The position numbers and the translations under genes were made by a program. Below the pieces are notes generated by a model. The model was not told the DNA's origin and did not search any database. It saw only the letters and a list, made by a program, of their open reading frames with translations. DNA of 47,248 nt from a virus: IMG/VR virus record IMGVR_UViG_3300008113_000326, positions 1 through 47,248 of that record; one strand, given 5' to 3'. How positions within the stretch are numbered: position 1 is the stretch's first letter; each line of letters opens with the position of its first letter. Below are positions 16,131-23,661 of this stretch, one piece after another.

Positions 16131-16799
16131 ATGGCCACCTGGAAACTATCACCACAACACAAAAAATCAGCAGTAGAAAAAATGTTTTTCTACAATGGCA
16201 GCAAAGCCATTGTTGTTGAACAAGGCTGGCGCTGGGGCACGTTCACAGTGGAATCAGATGAACGTCCGCTTACTGATCTAGAACTGGTAAATGAAGACGG
16301 TTATGAACTTGGTTGCATTGACAACGACGAGTCGTGGGAATTGTGCGAAATGACTGACGGTTGTTGGCTAGATATTGACGCCTTGCGCGACGCCACCGAA
16401 GAAGATGTGACAGCATTTGAACAGGCCTGGGAAGAAGACAGCTATGATGGTGTTGAAGCTCTGGGCTGGAGCAACGATGACACTGAATACTACTATTACG
16501 GGCCGCTAGAGTTGACCAACGAAGACACTGGTCAAGTATTCCTGGGTGATGCGGTTGAGCCTCAAGCGCAAACCGAACAACAGTTGTTGGCAGAGTTAGA
16601 CGAGCTGATTGCCGCCATGCCAGAACCTGCTGTTACAGATTGGTTCTCAGCAGATGTCAAGCCTGTGCATAAAGGCAATTATCAAGCAATTACTGAGGCA
16701 GCACCTATGTGGCCGTTTCCTACCATGGTAGAGTGGGATGGCAAGCAGTGGGGCGAGCCTGTCAAAGAGTGGCGCGGCCTGTCGAACAAGCCCGAATAA
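16131..16799 (+). CDS. Acidic protein with DUF551-like C-terminus
   Basis: 222 residues from ATG 16131, preceded by AAGGA. The product is very acidic, with long runs of D and E. The last ~55 residues (DWFSADVKPVHKGNYQAITE, then WPFPTMVEWDGKQW and WRGLSNKPE) match the W...P...G-x-Y...W-x-x-x-W...W-x-x-L-x-x-P layout of DUF551-type phage proteins. Biochemical role unknown. It is immediately followed by a consensus promoter at 16801. Confidence 0.65.
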   Translation: MATWKLSPQHKKSAVEKMFFYNGSKAIVVEQGWRWGTFTVESDERPLTDLELVNEDGYELGCIDNDESWELCEMTDGCWLDIDALRDATEEDVTAFEQAWEEDSYDGVEALGWSNDDTEYYYYGPLELTNEDTGQVFLGDAVEPQAQTEQQLLAELDELIAAMPEPAVTDWFSADVKPVHKGNYQAITEAAPMWPFPTMVEWDGKQWGEPVKEWRGLSNKPE

Positions 16800-16800
16800 A

Positions 16801-16829
16801 TTGACAAGCAGCCGCGTGATTTGTATAAT
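16801..16829 (+). promoter_or_regulatory. Full-consensus sigma70 promoter ahead of a non-coding stretch
   Basis: TTGACA (16801-16806) and TATAAT (16824-16829) with 17 bases between: the perfect textbook promoter. Unlike the repeated module, the start codon of the next gene is 186 bases away, so it drives either a structured leader or a separate small RNA. Confidence 0.88.
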
Positions 16830-16835
16830 TACTAC

Positions 16836-17005
16836 GCATGGTCAAAGAGGTTGAGCAGTTCAATGGTGTGGCAGGGTAGCTTACCCAGGGCCTGTTGCGC
16901 CGTGGCATGTGAACGTTAGTCTTGTAGGATGCGACAAGGACCTCGATTGGTAAAACAATCAAAACCTGGTTGGTAGCCGGGGGTATGCCGAGTGGAATTA
17001 TCTGG
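16836..17005 (+). ncRNA. Candidate structured small RNA or long mRNA leader
   Basis: About 170 bases downstream of a consensus promoter contain no credible gene (the longest ATG frame is 13 codons). Several local hairpins are visible: GGGTA-GCT-TACCC (16874-16886), CTTGT-8-ACAAG (16921-16938), GATTG-6-CAATC (16945-16960) and CTGGTT-3-AGCCGG (about 16966-16980). No T run follows, so it may be a leader of the gene at 17016 and not a separate RNA. No known RNA family was recognised. Confidence 0.45.
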
Positions 17006-17015
17006 AAAGGACTTT

Positions 17016-17327
17016 ATGTCTGTCAAAATTGAGGCCTCTACGTTGAGTATGCCTGAGTCACTTGACTCGCTTGAAAAAACGCCTTTGGCCATGCACCGTA
17101 TTTGGTTCACAGTGTCCGACAGTGTCACTTGGTACAAAATTATTCACGAAGCCAATCAGCATTACGGCAAGAATTGGCGCTGCCAACCACACGTGAAGCG
17201 CCGTCTTGATCGGAATCGCTGGCAGCCAAAAGACATACCTGTTTGGTTTGAAGTGCCAGATCCGGGCTTTGCAACCTGGGTAGCAGTCAAGCATGCAGTT
17301 GTGGCCAAACTAGGCCCCAATAAATAA
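17016..17327 (+). CDS. Small unknown protein
   Basis: 103 residues from ATG 17016, which follows AAAGGA at 17006-17011; a GTG at 16992 is a weaker start. Features are HRIWFTVSDSVTWYKIIHEA and a basic Trp-containing stretch HVKRRLDRNRWQPKDIPVWF. It is probably a small nucleic-acid-binding protein, but the family is unknown. It has an unusually long promoter-to-start distance (see the hairpins upstream). Confidence 0.6.
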   Translation: MSVKIEASTLSMPESLDSLEKTPLAMHRIWFTVSDSVTWYKIIHEANQHYGKNWRCQPHVKRRLDRNRWQPKDIPVWFEVPDPGFATWVAVKHAVVAKLGPNK

Positions 17328-17332
17328 GTGTT

Positions 17333-18826
17333 ATGATATTTGGATACTTCACCCTTTTTGTTGCACTGATACTCAGTGCAGTGGCAGCATACTACAGCAT
17401 TGTTGGTCTCACAGCAATTTTCAGTGCGGCTATTATTCCCATTGTTATCATGGGTGCAAGTTTGGAAATTGGCAAAGTCACAGCCGCAGTTTGGTTGAAG
17501 CTGAATTGGCATCGTGCCAGTCTAACTTATAAACTGTATCTGGTGCCGGCACTGGTATTCCTCATGCTGTTGACCAGCATGGGTATCTTTGGCTTCTTGA
17601 GCAAGGCACACAGCGACCAAAGTCTAGTGTCGGGCGATGTTACCAGTAAGATTGCAATATACGATGAAAAGATCAAAACCGAAAAAGAGAATATTGAGGC
17701 AAACCGTAAGGCACTTAAACAGATGGATGAAGGAGTGGACCAAGTATTGGGCCGCTCAGCAGATGAAAAAGGTGCCGACAAAGCAGTGGCTCTGCGTAGG
17801 TCCCAGCAGAAAGAACGTGCTCGCCTTCAAGCTGAAATATCGCAGTCGCAAAAGTCTATTGCGGAACTTGGTGATGCCCGTGCGCCTATTGCCGCTGAGG
17901 TCCGTAAAGTTGAAGCCGAGGTTGGACCAATAAAATACATTGCGGCATTTATCTATGGTGACAACCCAGATGCCAATTTGTTGGAAAAAGCAGTGACATG
18001 GGTGATTATTATTATTGTTGCAGTGTTTGACCCTCTGGCACTGGTGCTGATCCTTGCTGCTCAACAAAGTTTAAAGTGGGAACGGCAGGCTCGAGAGGAT
18101 CGAGCAGCCATGGGCATTGTGCCTCCTGATGTGGTCACACGACCGTTTACCCCAGAAGAAATTGCAGCGTTGGATCAGACTGAACCTGACCCCAAGTATG
18201 ATCCTGATGACGGACCGTTGACCACTGACCAAGTGCAACAGATCAAAAAAACAACAGCAGAACAACACCCTTATCTTGCTCAGCCTTTTGTGCATTTTAA
18301 AAATCTTAAACCTATAGTACATAAAGTAGAAGATGAATATGTTAAATGGCCGGGCGGTGTAGGAGAACAACCTGTACTGGATTCCGAAGATGATCTATCA
18401 GACGAAGATGATCATCCCAAAGTAAAGGAAGCCATAAAGATCTGGAAAATGGCCAACCCCAATGAAACCATCAAGGAACAAAGACATCGTCTGGCCCGCG
18501 GGATAATTTCTGAATTACCCTGGATGAAGCTGATAGAGGATACGGTGCCGCAAGGCGTAAATCAAGGATTTGGTGCAGCGTTTCCTGTTACTGCAAACAA
18601 AGGTGACACATTTATTCGTGTTGACCGACTGCCCAATCAGGTATACAAGTTCAATGGTATTGACTGGATACAGATTGACAAACAGCTTAGTGACAGTTAC
18701 ACTTACGATGAAGCCTACATTGATTATCTTATTGAAAAAATCAGTGTGGGCGAATATGACGCAGAGCTACTGAGTGACAGTGAGCGTGATCAAGTGGCAG
18801 TTAGATTACAACAAACCAAGCAATGA
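17333..18826 (+). CDS. Membrane-anchored coiled-coil protein
   Basis: 497 residues. Transmembrane segments lie at about 4-24, 29-47 and 66-88, then a coiled coil (~110-195: [35 protein letters not shown]), then another strong membrane segment (~221-245: [20 protein letters not shown]). A long acidic, probably flexible C-terminal half follows. I recall related proteins in large T4-like aquatic phages, sometimes called structural, without proof. It could sit in the host inner membrane. It overlaps clpX by four bases (ATGA), so the two are co-translated. Confidence 0.7.
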   Translation: MIFGYFTLFVALILSAVAAYYSIVGLTAIFSAAIIPIVIMGASLEIGKVTAAVWLKLNWHRASLTYKLYLVPALVFLMLLTSMGIFGFLSKAHSDQSLVSGDVTSKIAIYDEKIKTEKENIEANRKALKQMDEGVDQVLGRSADEKGADKAVALRRSQQKERARLQAEISQSQKSIAELGDARAPIAAEVRKVEAEVGPIKYIAAFIYGDNPDANLLEKAVTWVIIIIVAVFDPLALVLILAAQQSLKWERQAREDRAAMGIVPPDVVTRPFTPEEIAALDQTEPDPKYDPDDGPLTTDQVQQIKKTTAEQHPYLAQPFVHFKNLKPIVHKVEDEYVKWPGGVGEQPVLDSEDDLSDEDDHPKVKEAIKIWKMANPNETIKEQRHRLARGIISELPWMKLIEDTVPQGVNQGFGAAFPVTANKGDTFIRVDRLPNQVYKFNGIDWIQIDKQLSDSYTYDEAYIDYLIEKISVGEYDAELLSDSERDQVAVRLQQTKQ

Positions 18827-20025
18827 AAAATAACGAAACAATCGATTCATGCAGTTTTTGTGGCAAACACAAAGACGTAGTAACCAAGCTCATTGTGGGT
18901 GAGAATGTTGCTATTTGCAATGAGTGTGTGGACCTGTGTGAAAATTTACTCAAAGACGAGGTAACAGTTGATGTTGTTGCAGAGGCAACTCTAGACCCTC
19001 AAAAGATCAAACAACATCTTGATCAATATGTGATTGGACAAGACCGTGCCAAACAGGTTCTGAGCGTGGCAGTAGTAAATCACTACAAACGTATTTCAAA
19101 CACTGATCCTGATATTGAAATTGAAAAAACCAACATACTCATGCTTGGCCCCACGGGATCTGGCAAAACACTGCTGGCTCGCAGTGTGGCTCGTTATTTG
19201 GATGTGCCATTTGTGATTGCAGATGCCACCAGTCTTACTGAAGCTGGATATGTTGGCGACGACGTGGAAAGCATGATCTCTCGATTGTTTGCTGCCAGCG
19301 GCAACGATGTTGAAAAGACCCAGCGAGGCATTGTGTTTATTGACGAGATTGATAAAATTTCTCGTAAAAGCGAGAGTGCTAGTATCACCCGTGACGTGTC
19401 AGGAGAAGGGGTGCAACAGGCCCTGCTCAAACTGGTTGAAGGCACCAAGTGTAGAATCACTCCACAGGGTGGTCGCAAGCATCCGTCGGGTGACACTGTG
19501 GAAATTGACACCCGTAATATTTTGTTTATTGCAGGTGGTGCATTTGTTGGCCTGGAGAACGTGGTCAAAAGTCGTGTGAAAGGCACCAGCATTGGATTTG
19601 GTGCCGAAGTCAACAACAAGAATGCCGGAGGACTTGATCAAGTGACTCCAGATGATCTTGTGAGATTTGGCATGATCCCTGAGTTTGTGGGACGTTTTCA
19701 AAGCTGGGTAGCACTGAAAGAGCTGTCCAAAGATGACCTGATCATGATCCTTACTGATATACGTCACAGCTACATCAGTCAGTACAACTGGTTGTTTGGT
19801 CGAGATCAAGTTGATCTTAAATTTAGCAAAGAAAGTCTTGAACTGATTGCAGAACGCACACTCAAGAACAAAACAGGTGCTAGAGGTCTGCATTCAGAAC
19901 TGGAACGAGTGTTGCTGCCACATATGTTTTATTTGAGCAGCTACAAAACCCAAGGCATCAAGTGCGTGGACATTGGTGTAGATCAAGTAAACTCACCAAC
20001 AGAATTGAAACAAGTCAATGAGTAA
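18823..20025 (+). CDS. clpX: ATP-dependent unfoldase ClpX
   Basis: AAA+ unfoldase that feeds substrates to ClpP. It has 400 residues against about 424 in E. coli. The N-terminal zinc domain is intact (C10, C13, C32, C35). Walker A is GPTGSGKT (109-116), Walker B ends in D174-E175, the pore loop GYVG is at 142-145, the ClpP-docking IGF loop at 257-259, and the sensor-2 arginine is R354 in GARGL. Every element needed for unfolding and ClpP docking is therefore present. Two ClpP-type proteases are encoded 22-24 kb away and ClpS two genes downstream. Confidence 0.97.
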   Translation: MKNNETIDSCSFCGKHKDVVTKLIVGENVAICNECVDLCENLLKDEVTVDVVAEATLDPQKIKQHLDQYVIGQDRAKQVLSVAVVNHYKRISNTDPDIEIEKTNILMLGPTGSGKTLLARSVARYLDVPFVIADATSLTEAGYVGDDVESMISRLFAASGNDVEKTQRGIVFIDEIDKISRKSESASITRDVSGEGVQQALLKLVEGTKCRITPQGGRKHPSGDTVEIDTRNILFIAGGAFVGLENVVKSRVKGTSIGFGAEVNNKNAGGLDQVTPDDLVRFGMIPEFVGRFQSWVALKELSKDDLIMILTDIRHSYISQYNWLFGRDQVDLKFSKESLELIAERTLKNKTGARGLHSELERVLLPHMFYLSSYKTQGIKCVDIGVDQVNSPTELKQVNE

Positions 20026-20285
20026 TGTATATTGAATTTACTCTGCCACAGGGTGCTGTCGGATTAACGGCAGCACATGCGTTGGGCACAGTTTCTAGTA
20101 GACTAGCCACCTGGGCAAACAAGTACAACGTCAATTACAAAGCAAAAACAATCAAATACAAGATGCGAGTAACGTTTGATTCGGACGAGTATTACACATT
20201 GTTTGGGCTGACCTGGGCACTGGACTCAGAACATCCAAGCTGGACAAATTACCGCATGATATCTGATCTAAATAACAAAACATAA
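20025..20285 (+). CDS. Conserved phage hypothetical protein
   Basis: 86 residues; its start overlaps the clpX stop (TAATG). Sequence: [20 protein letters not shown], a central basic strand YKAKTIKYKMRVTFD and a C-terminal LDSEHPSWTNYRMISDL. Similar short proteins with an E-F-x-L-P-x-G-A start occur in T4-like aquatic phages, function unknown. No membrane segment. Confidence 0.65.
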   Translation: MYIEFTLPQGAVGLTAAHALGTVSSRLATWANKYNVNYKAKTIKYKMRVTFDSDEYYTLFGLTWALDSEHPSWTNYRMISDLNNKT

Positions 20286-20295
20286 TTGGTTTTTG

Positions 20296-20304
20296 TGTTA
20301 TACT
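20296..20304 (+). promoter_or_regulatory. Extended -10 promoter of hsp20
   Basis: TGT-TATACT forms an extended -10 element (TGn plus TATACT at 20299-20304). No good -35 is found 17 bases upstream, which fits the extended -10 class. It would give a leader of about 60 bases containing the hairpins described next. ACTAAATA overlaps it at 20302-20309, so late transcription is also possible. Confidence 0.5.
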
Positions 20305-20313
20305 AAATAACAA

Positions 20314-20337
20314 TGTAGTGCCCATAGTGGGGCTACA
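20314..20337 (+). promoter_or_regulatory. Upstream hairpin in hsp20 leader
   Basis: TGTAG (20314-20318) pairs with CTACA (20333-20337) and CCC (20321-20323) pairs with GGG (20330-20332) around an ATAGTG loop, leaving a two-base bulge. Such stable upstream hairpins accompany the heat-sensing hairpin in ROSE-type leaders. Confidence 0.5.
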
Positions 20338-20344
20338 CTTCAAA

Positions 20345-20378
20345 GTCATCTTGCTTAATAAAGGAGAAAACAAATGAC
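20345..20378 (+). promoter_or_regulatory. ROSE-like RNA thermometer over the hsp20 start
   Basis: TTGCTT (20351-20356) faces the ribosome site AAGGAG (20361-20366) across a four-base loop AATA, giving U-G, U-A, G-G, C-G, U-A, U-A. The TTGCT signature and the G-G mismatch against the Shine-Dalgarno are the hallmarks of ROSE heat sensors. Below it, GTCAT (20345-20349) pairs perfectly with ATGAC (20374-20378), which includes the start codon. Both ribosome-binding elements are thus hidden in one imperfect hairpin that should melt on warming. Folding was done by eye only. Confidence 0.6.
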
Positions 20379-20835
20379 AAAAACTCTCACCCTTCGTAGT
20401 TTCGACATTCCCGCAATTCACAAATTTGGTATTGGTTTCGATAACATGTTTGATGATCTCATGCGAGTAACAGCTCAACAATCCAGCACAAACTATCCAC
20501 CTTACGACATTGTACAAATCAATGAAGATGAGTACATGATCAACCTAGCTGTGGCTGGCTTTGGGCATGACAACCTTTCAGTGACCAAGGACAAACAGTT
20601 CTTGATAGTGGAAGGTACGCACAGTGTAACAAAGCTGGCAGATGAAGATGATGCCAACTACACATATCTACACAAAGGCATTAGCGAAAGACATTTCCGC
20701 AGAGAATTTAAACTGGCGGATCATGTGGAAATCAGCAATGCACATCTTGAACTTGGTATCTTGAGCATACGTTTAAAACGTGAAGTTCCTGAAAGCGCCA
20801 AGCCAAAGACCATTGCTATCACACACGTTTCTTAA
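20374..20835 (+). CDS. Small heat shock protein Hsp20 (IbpA-like)
   Basis: 153-residue holdase chaperone that binds unfolding proteins and prevents aggregation. An N-terminal arm (FDNMFDDLM) leads to the alpha-crystallin domain at about residues 45-140 (YPPYDIVQINEDEYMINLAV, YLHKGISERHFRREFKLADH, LELGILSIRLKREVPE), closest in pattern to IbpA. Hsp20 genes are frequent in T4-like cyanophages and may aid capsid or host protein folding. It lies between clpX and clpS, and its leader carries a ROSE-like thermometer. Confidence 0.95.
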   Translation: MTKTLTLRSFDIPAIHKFGIGFDNMFDDLMRVTAQQSSTNYPPYDIVQINEDEYMINLAVAGFGHDNLSVTKDKQFLIVEGTHSVTKLADEDDANYTYLHKGISERHFRREFKLADHVEISNAHLELGILSIRLKREVPESAKPKTIAITHVS

Positions 20836-20851
20836 TATAATAGTGTAAATA

Positions 20852-20877
20852 CAGTGGCAGCAATTTCGCTGCCACTG
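20852..20877 (+). promoter_or_regulatory. Strong hairpin between hsp20 and clpS
   Basis: CAGTGGCAGC (20852-20861), six-base loop AATTTC, GCTGCCACTG (20868-20877): a perfect 10-bp stem 16 bases after the hsp20 stop. No T run follows, so it is more likely an RNA-processing or stability element than a terminator. TATAAT at 20836-20841 just upstream might be a -10 box. Confidence 0.6.
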
Positions 20878-20895
20878 CTATCAAGGAAAGTAACA

Positions 20896-21207
20896 ATGCC
20901 TCAATCAGAAATCCGCACACGCATCAAACCACTAGAAGCTGCAAAAGAGCCCCCAATGTACCGCGTGGTTTATATCAATGACAGTCACACCACCATGGAG
21001 TTTGTGATCGAAAGTTTAATTGATTATTTTGATTACACCGCCGAAACTGCCACACAAATCACCGTGGACATTCACGACGAAGGTTCTGCTTGTGTTGCTG
21101 TGTTGCCCTACGAAATCGCAGAACAAAAAGGTGTTGAAGTCACGTTGCTGGCCCGTGCTCAGAGTTATCCACTGCTGATCAAGCTCGAACCCGAAACAAC
21201 AGTTTAA
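20896..21207 (+). CDS. clpS: ClpS-like N-degron adaptor
   Basis: 103 residues from ATG 20896, which follows AAGGAAAG; the earlier in-frame GTG falls inside the preceding hairpin. ClpS recognises N-terminal Phe/Leu/Trp/Tyr and delivers substrates to ClpA(P). The core PPMYRVVYINDSHTTMEFVI is unmistakable. Ligand-pocket residues N28, D29, M34 and H60 match E. coli N34, D35, M40 and H66, but the next acidic residue (E. coli D36) is S30. No ClpA gene is seen in the window, so it may act on host ClpAP. The 3' end overlaps the convergent metallophosphoesterase by four bases. Confidence 0.93.
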   Translation: MPQSEIRTRIKPLEAAKEPPMYRVVYINDSHTTMEFVIESLIDYFDYTAETATQITVDIHDEGSACVAVLPYEIAEQKGVEVTLLARAQSYPLLIKLEPETTV

Positions 21208-21995
21208 AACTCAATCACAATGCGTTTGGGATGATAAACGTGTTGTGAATATTGTGTGTCGGCCCGCCCACGACAGTTGTTGACAAATCGTATGCCACTG
21301 CGAGTTTGATCCACTGATCCGTGAAAATGTCCAAAGCACCATGTGTCAATCTTGTGTTCTGTGTCTAATGCCAGTGCCTGCATCATGTATCTGTTGCCCA
21401 TGGTATTTTTGCGCAAGTGGCCTTCTAGACCAATGTCGTGATCAACCAGTGCAGGATCAGGCACAGTATGTGTGACCACAACAATCTTTTTAACATCTTT
21501 GTGAGTTTGCAAGCGTTTTATGCTGCTACTCATGTACACACTGTCAGTGTTGGCCAACCTTGCAACATTTCGAACTGCTGAGTCAGAAAGTTTAAATTTT
21601 TCTTGATACCATTCTGAAGATCCTGATATATCAATGCCAAGATCAAAATCGAATCCCCACCAGCCGTTTGTGCCCAAGATTGCAACTCCTTCGACCACTA
21701 CCACATTGTCTTGAAGATAAACCACATTTGGTATTCGATTGATCTTTTTTATTAAATCGTTGTAGCTTTCACCTAGATCTTCAAGATAATCAGTATGCTC
21801 ATCGTTGCCGTCAATGTAGAAAACAGCTTGGTAACACTGGCCCAGGTGCTTGAGTGCTTTGATCACAAGAGCTCTGTCTCGAGCAATATCGCCCGCAACC
21901 ACACACACAGTACTGGTAGCTCGATTGGTCCAGTCAAATTGACCACCCCAGGTTTCTATGTGTAAATCAGAAATTAAATCAAATGCAAATGTCAT
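21204..21995 (-). CDS. Calcineurin-like metallophosphoesterase
   Basis: 263-residue dimetal phosphoesterase. Motifs in order: D10-L-H12 (ISDLHIE), GD (VVAGDIARDR, D36), a GNxE variant (DGNDEH), VVTHTVP and GHFHG near residue 225. The GNH[DE] motif reads GND-E-H, a variant worth noting. The substrate is unknown; phage members act on nucleic acid ends, cyclic nucleotides or protein phosphates. It lies on the minus strand between two plus-strand genes; no obvious promoter was identified (TTTAAATA at 22002-22009 is too close). Confidence 0.88.
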   Translation of the reverse strand: MTFAFDLISDLHIETWGGQFDWTNRATSTVCVVAGDIARDRALVIKALKHLGQCYQAVFYIDGNDEHTDYLEDLGESYNDLIKKINRIPNVVYLQDNVVVVEGVAILGTNGWWGFDFDLGIDISGSSEWYQEKFKLSDSAVRNVARLANTDSVYMSSSIKRLQTHKDVKKIVVVTHTVPDPALVDHDIGLEGHLRKNTMGNRYMMQALALDTEHKIDTWCFGHFHGSVDQTRSGIRFVNNCRGRADTQYSQHVYHPKRIVIEF

Positions 21996-22019
21996 GATAC
22001 ATATTTAAAAGGAAACAAC

Positions 22020-22373
22020 ATGAACATAATTTTTGGAGACCCCATTGAGTCCATTCCCAACAGCTTTACCATACTGCCACTTGACTCATTTCGCGTACAA
22101 GACAGTGCTAGTCCAGTCACTGCCTGGGCGGTAATTGAGAAAATTCCTTTAACTGAATTTGCCACCGCAGCAGACAACACCAAGATACACAAGGAATTAC
22201 TGGAGTTTTATCGACAACGGCAATGGAACTATTGTGAGCATGCAATTGACTACCTTATGGGCAAGTGGAATGGCGAGCTAGACACATTTTACACAGATCT
22301 GCTGCAACGAGTAATTGCATTCAAGCAAACGCCGCCTGCTGAAGACTGGGACGGATTACGTGTTAAGATTTAA
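22020..22373 (+). CDS. Conserved T4-like phage protein of unknown function
   Basis: 117 residues. MNIIFGDPIESIPNSFTILP, then LLEFYRQRQWNYCEHAIDYL and GKWNGELDTFYTDLLQRV. The NYCE.AI..L.GKW.GELD.FY pattern is one I associate with conserved small proteins of T4-like cyano- and pelagiphages. There is no known role. AAAGGAAA precedes the start. It converges with the minus-strand gene at 22370 with a four-base overlap. Confidence 0.7.
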   Translation: MNIIFGDPIESIPNSFTILPLDSFRVQDSASPVTAWAVIEKIPLTEFATAADNTKIHKELLEFYRQRQWNYCEHAIDYLMGKWNGELDTFYTDLLQRVIAFKQTPPAEDWDGLRVKI

Positions 22374-23659
22374 TTTCGAGCTGCCAACCAGTGTTCTAGT
22401 GCTTGCAGTTCTTCCGTAGACCGAGACGCAGCACTTGAACTTAGTGGCATGGTTTTTGATTTTGCCCAATACTTTCCAGTGCAATTTTGTTCCATTACAT
22501 TTATTGCACTATCAAGATTACGATAAAATTCGTCTTCAATACTTGTTTGCCATTCTTGACTAAAAAATCTATCCTTGTTTCTGCTGGCAATCACACGTAG
22601 ATTTTTCCAGAGTTGGCGTTTTTCCAATTCAGGTAGTGCTGCAATTCGTTCCATCTCGTTGACTATTGCTTTTAGTCTTTGTTTTGAATCAGCAATGCTG
22701 TCATATTCTTCATTTATTAAACCGTCAAATGTTTCAAATCCGTAGTTTCTAAGATATTGTAAACTGCCAGCGGTAGAAGTCAGTATAAATGGCATACCGC
22801 ATGCAATGGGGCGCAATGTTTTTTCTGTCAGGTGCCAACGGCTATCATCAAACAATGTTTCTAACACCACTTCTATTCCAGAACGTTTATAGTCAAGATT
22901 ATTATAGTCGGCACTGGCCGAGCTCAAATGTTGATTTGGTACAAAAATTTCGTGTAATCTAGTAGAGCTGATGGACAACGATGTATTTTTAAATTGATGA
23001 TTGGTATAATTTATTCCGTTGTCTATTGCAGAAAAACTAGTGAGACAGTGGATATCTATTTTGGCTGCTGCCACTAATTCAAAAAAGGTCAATCTATATT
23101 CTCGAGAGCCAGACCATGCACGATTGTAAATTAAAAAATCTTTGTCAATAGCATTGATATCAATATTGGTAATCCATGGATCGTGTGCTGCATATCTAAA
23201 CCAATCCGCAGCAATCAATGCATGACTCCAAAAATACACTGGCAAAAATCCATGTTCCTGATACACTGCAACTTGGCTGCTGTTTTGTTCACTATGGGTA
23301 ATAATCATATGATCATAAAGATTGGTTGAAGGATTGGCTACGCCACGAAGATGTAGGCTAATTTGATACATCAATTTTTCGGGATCTCGATTGTGTTGGT
23401 TGTAATTATTCCGTATTATTTCTTGATCCCACCAGGCTAAAAAATCATTGTCGGACCATAGATCAAATTGCAACGGTTCTTGGTCGTGCATGATCATTAT
23501 TGGTGTTGTCATATCATGTATCCAACTGTGGTACAGCGGCAGCATCCTATTAAGGTTTTCTAGTTTTTTTGAACCATGAGGAATCCAGCCATAAATTATT
23601 ATATCGTGGTTGCTTTTGTGGTACAAGTGATCGTATAATCTATCTAAAGGGATACTCAT
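22370..23659 (-). CDS. Glycosyltransferase-like protein
   Basis: 429 residues. The C-terminal third contains HLTEKTLRPIACGMPFILTS, TAGSLQYLRNYGFETFDGLI and NEEYDSIADSKQRLKAIVNE, the TEKT-x-(K/R)-P-I...PF...G...YLR..GF.TF...DE.YD layout of a group of phage glycosyltransferase-like proteins. The N-terminal part is divergent. The gene is clearly more AT-rich than its neighbours, suggesting later acquisition. It may decorate virion, DNA or host surface; the acceptor is unknown. Its start codon lies two bases from the start of the divergent sugar-dehydrogenase gene. Confidence 0.65.
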   Translation of the reverse strand: MSIPLDRLYDHLYHKSNHDIIIYGWIPHGSKKLENLNRMLPLYHSWIHDMTTPIMIMHDQEPLQFDLWSDNDFLAWWDQEIIRNNYNQHNRDPEKLMYQISLHLRGVANPSTNLYDHMIITHSEQNSSQVAVYQEHGFLPVYFWSHALIAADWFRYAAHDPWITNIDINAIDKDFLIYNRAWSGSREYRLTFFELVAAAKIDIHCLTSFSAIDNGINYTNHQFKNTSLSISSTRLHEIFVPNQHLSSASADYNNLDYKRSGIEVVLETLFDDSRWHLTEKTLRPIACGMPFILTSTAGSLQYLRNYGFETFDGLINEEYDSIADSKQRLKAIVNEMERIAALPELEKRQLWKNLRVIASRNKDRFFSQEWQTSIEDEFYRNLDSAINVMEQNCTGKYWAKSKTMPLSSSAASRSTEELQALEHWLAARN

Positions 23660-23661
23660 CT

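Noticed and set aside
16836-17005. tRNA gene in the non-coding stretch (a GCCGAGTGG piece looks tRNA-like)
   Set aside because: No acceptor stem, anticodon arm or TTCGA loop could be assembled; no tRNA was recognised in the window.
17319-17326. AATAAATA as late promoter of the gene at 17333
   Set aside because: Only six bases before the start codon and inside the coding end of the preceding gene.
19399-19893. 164-codon minus-strand open frame
   Set aside because: Antisense shadow of clpX; no start signal and low-quality composition.
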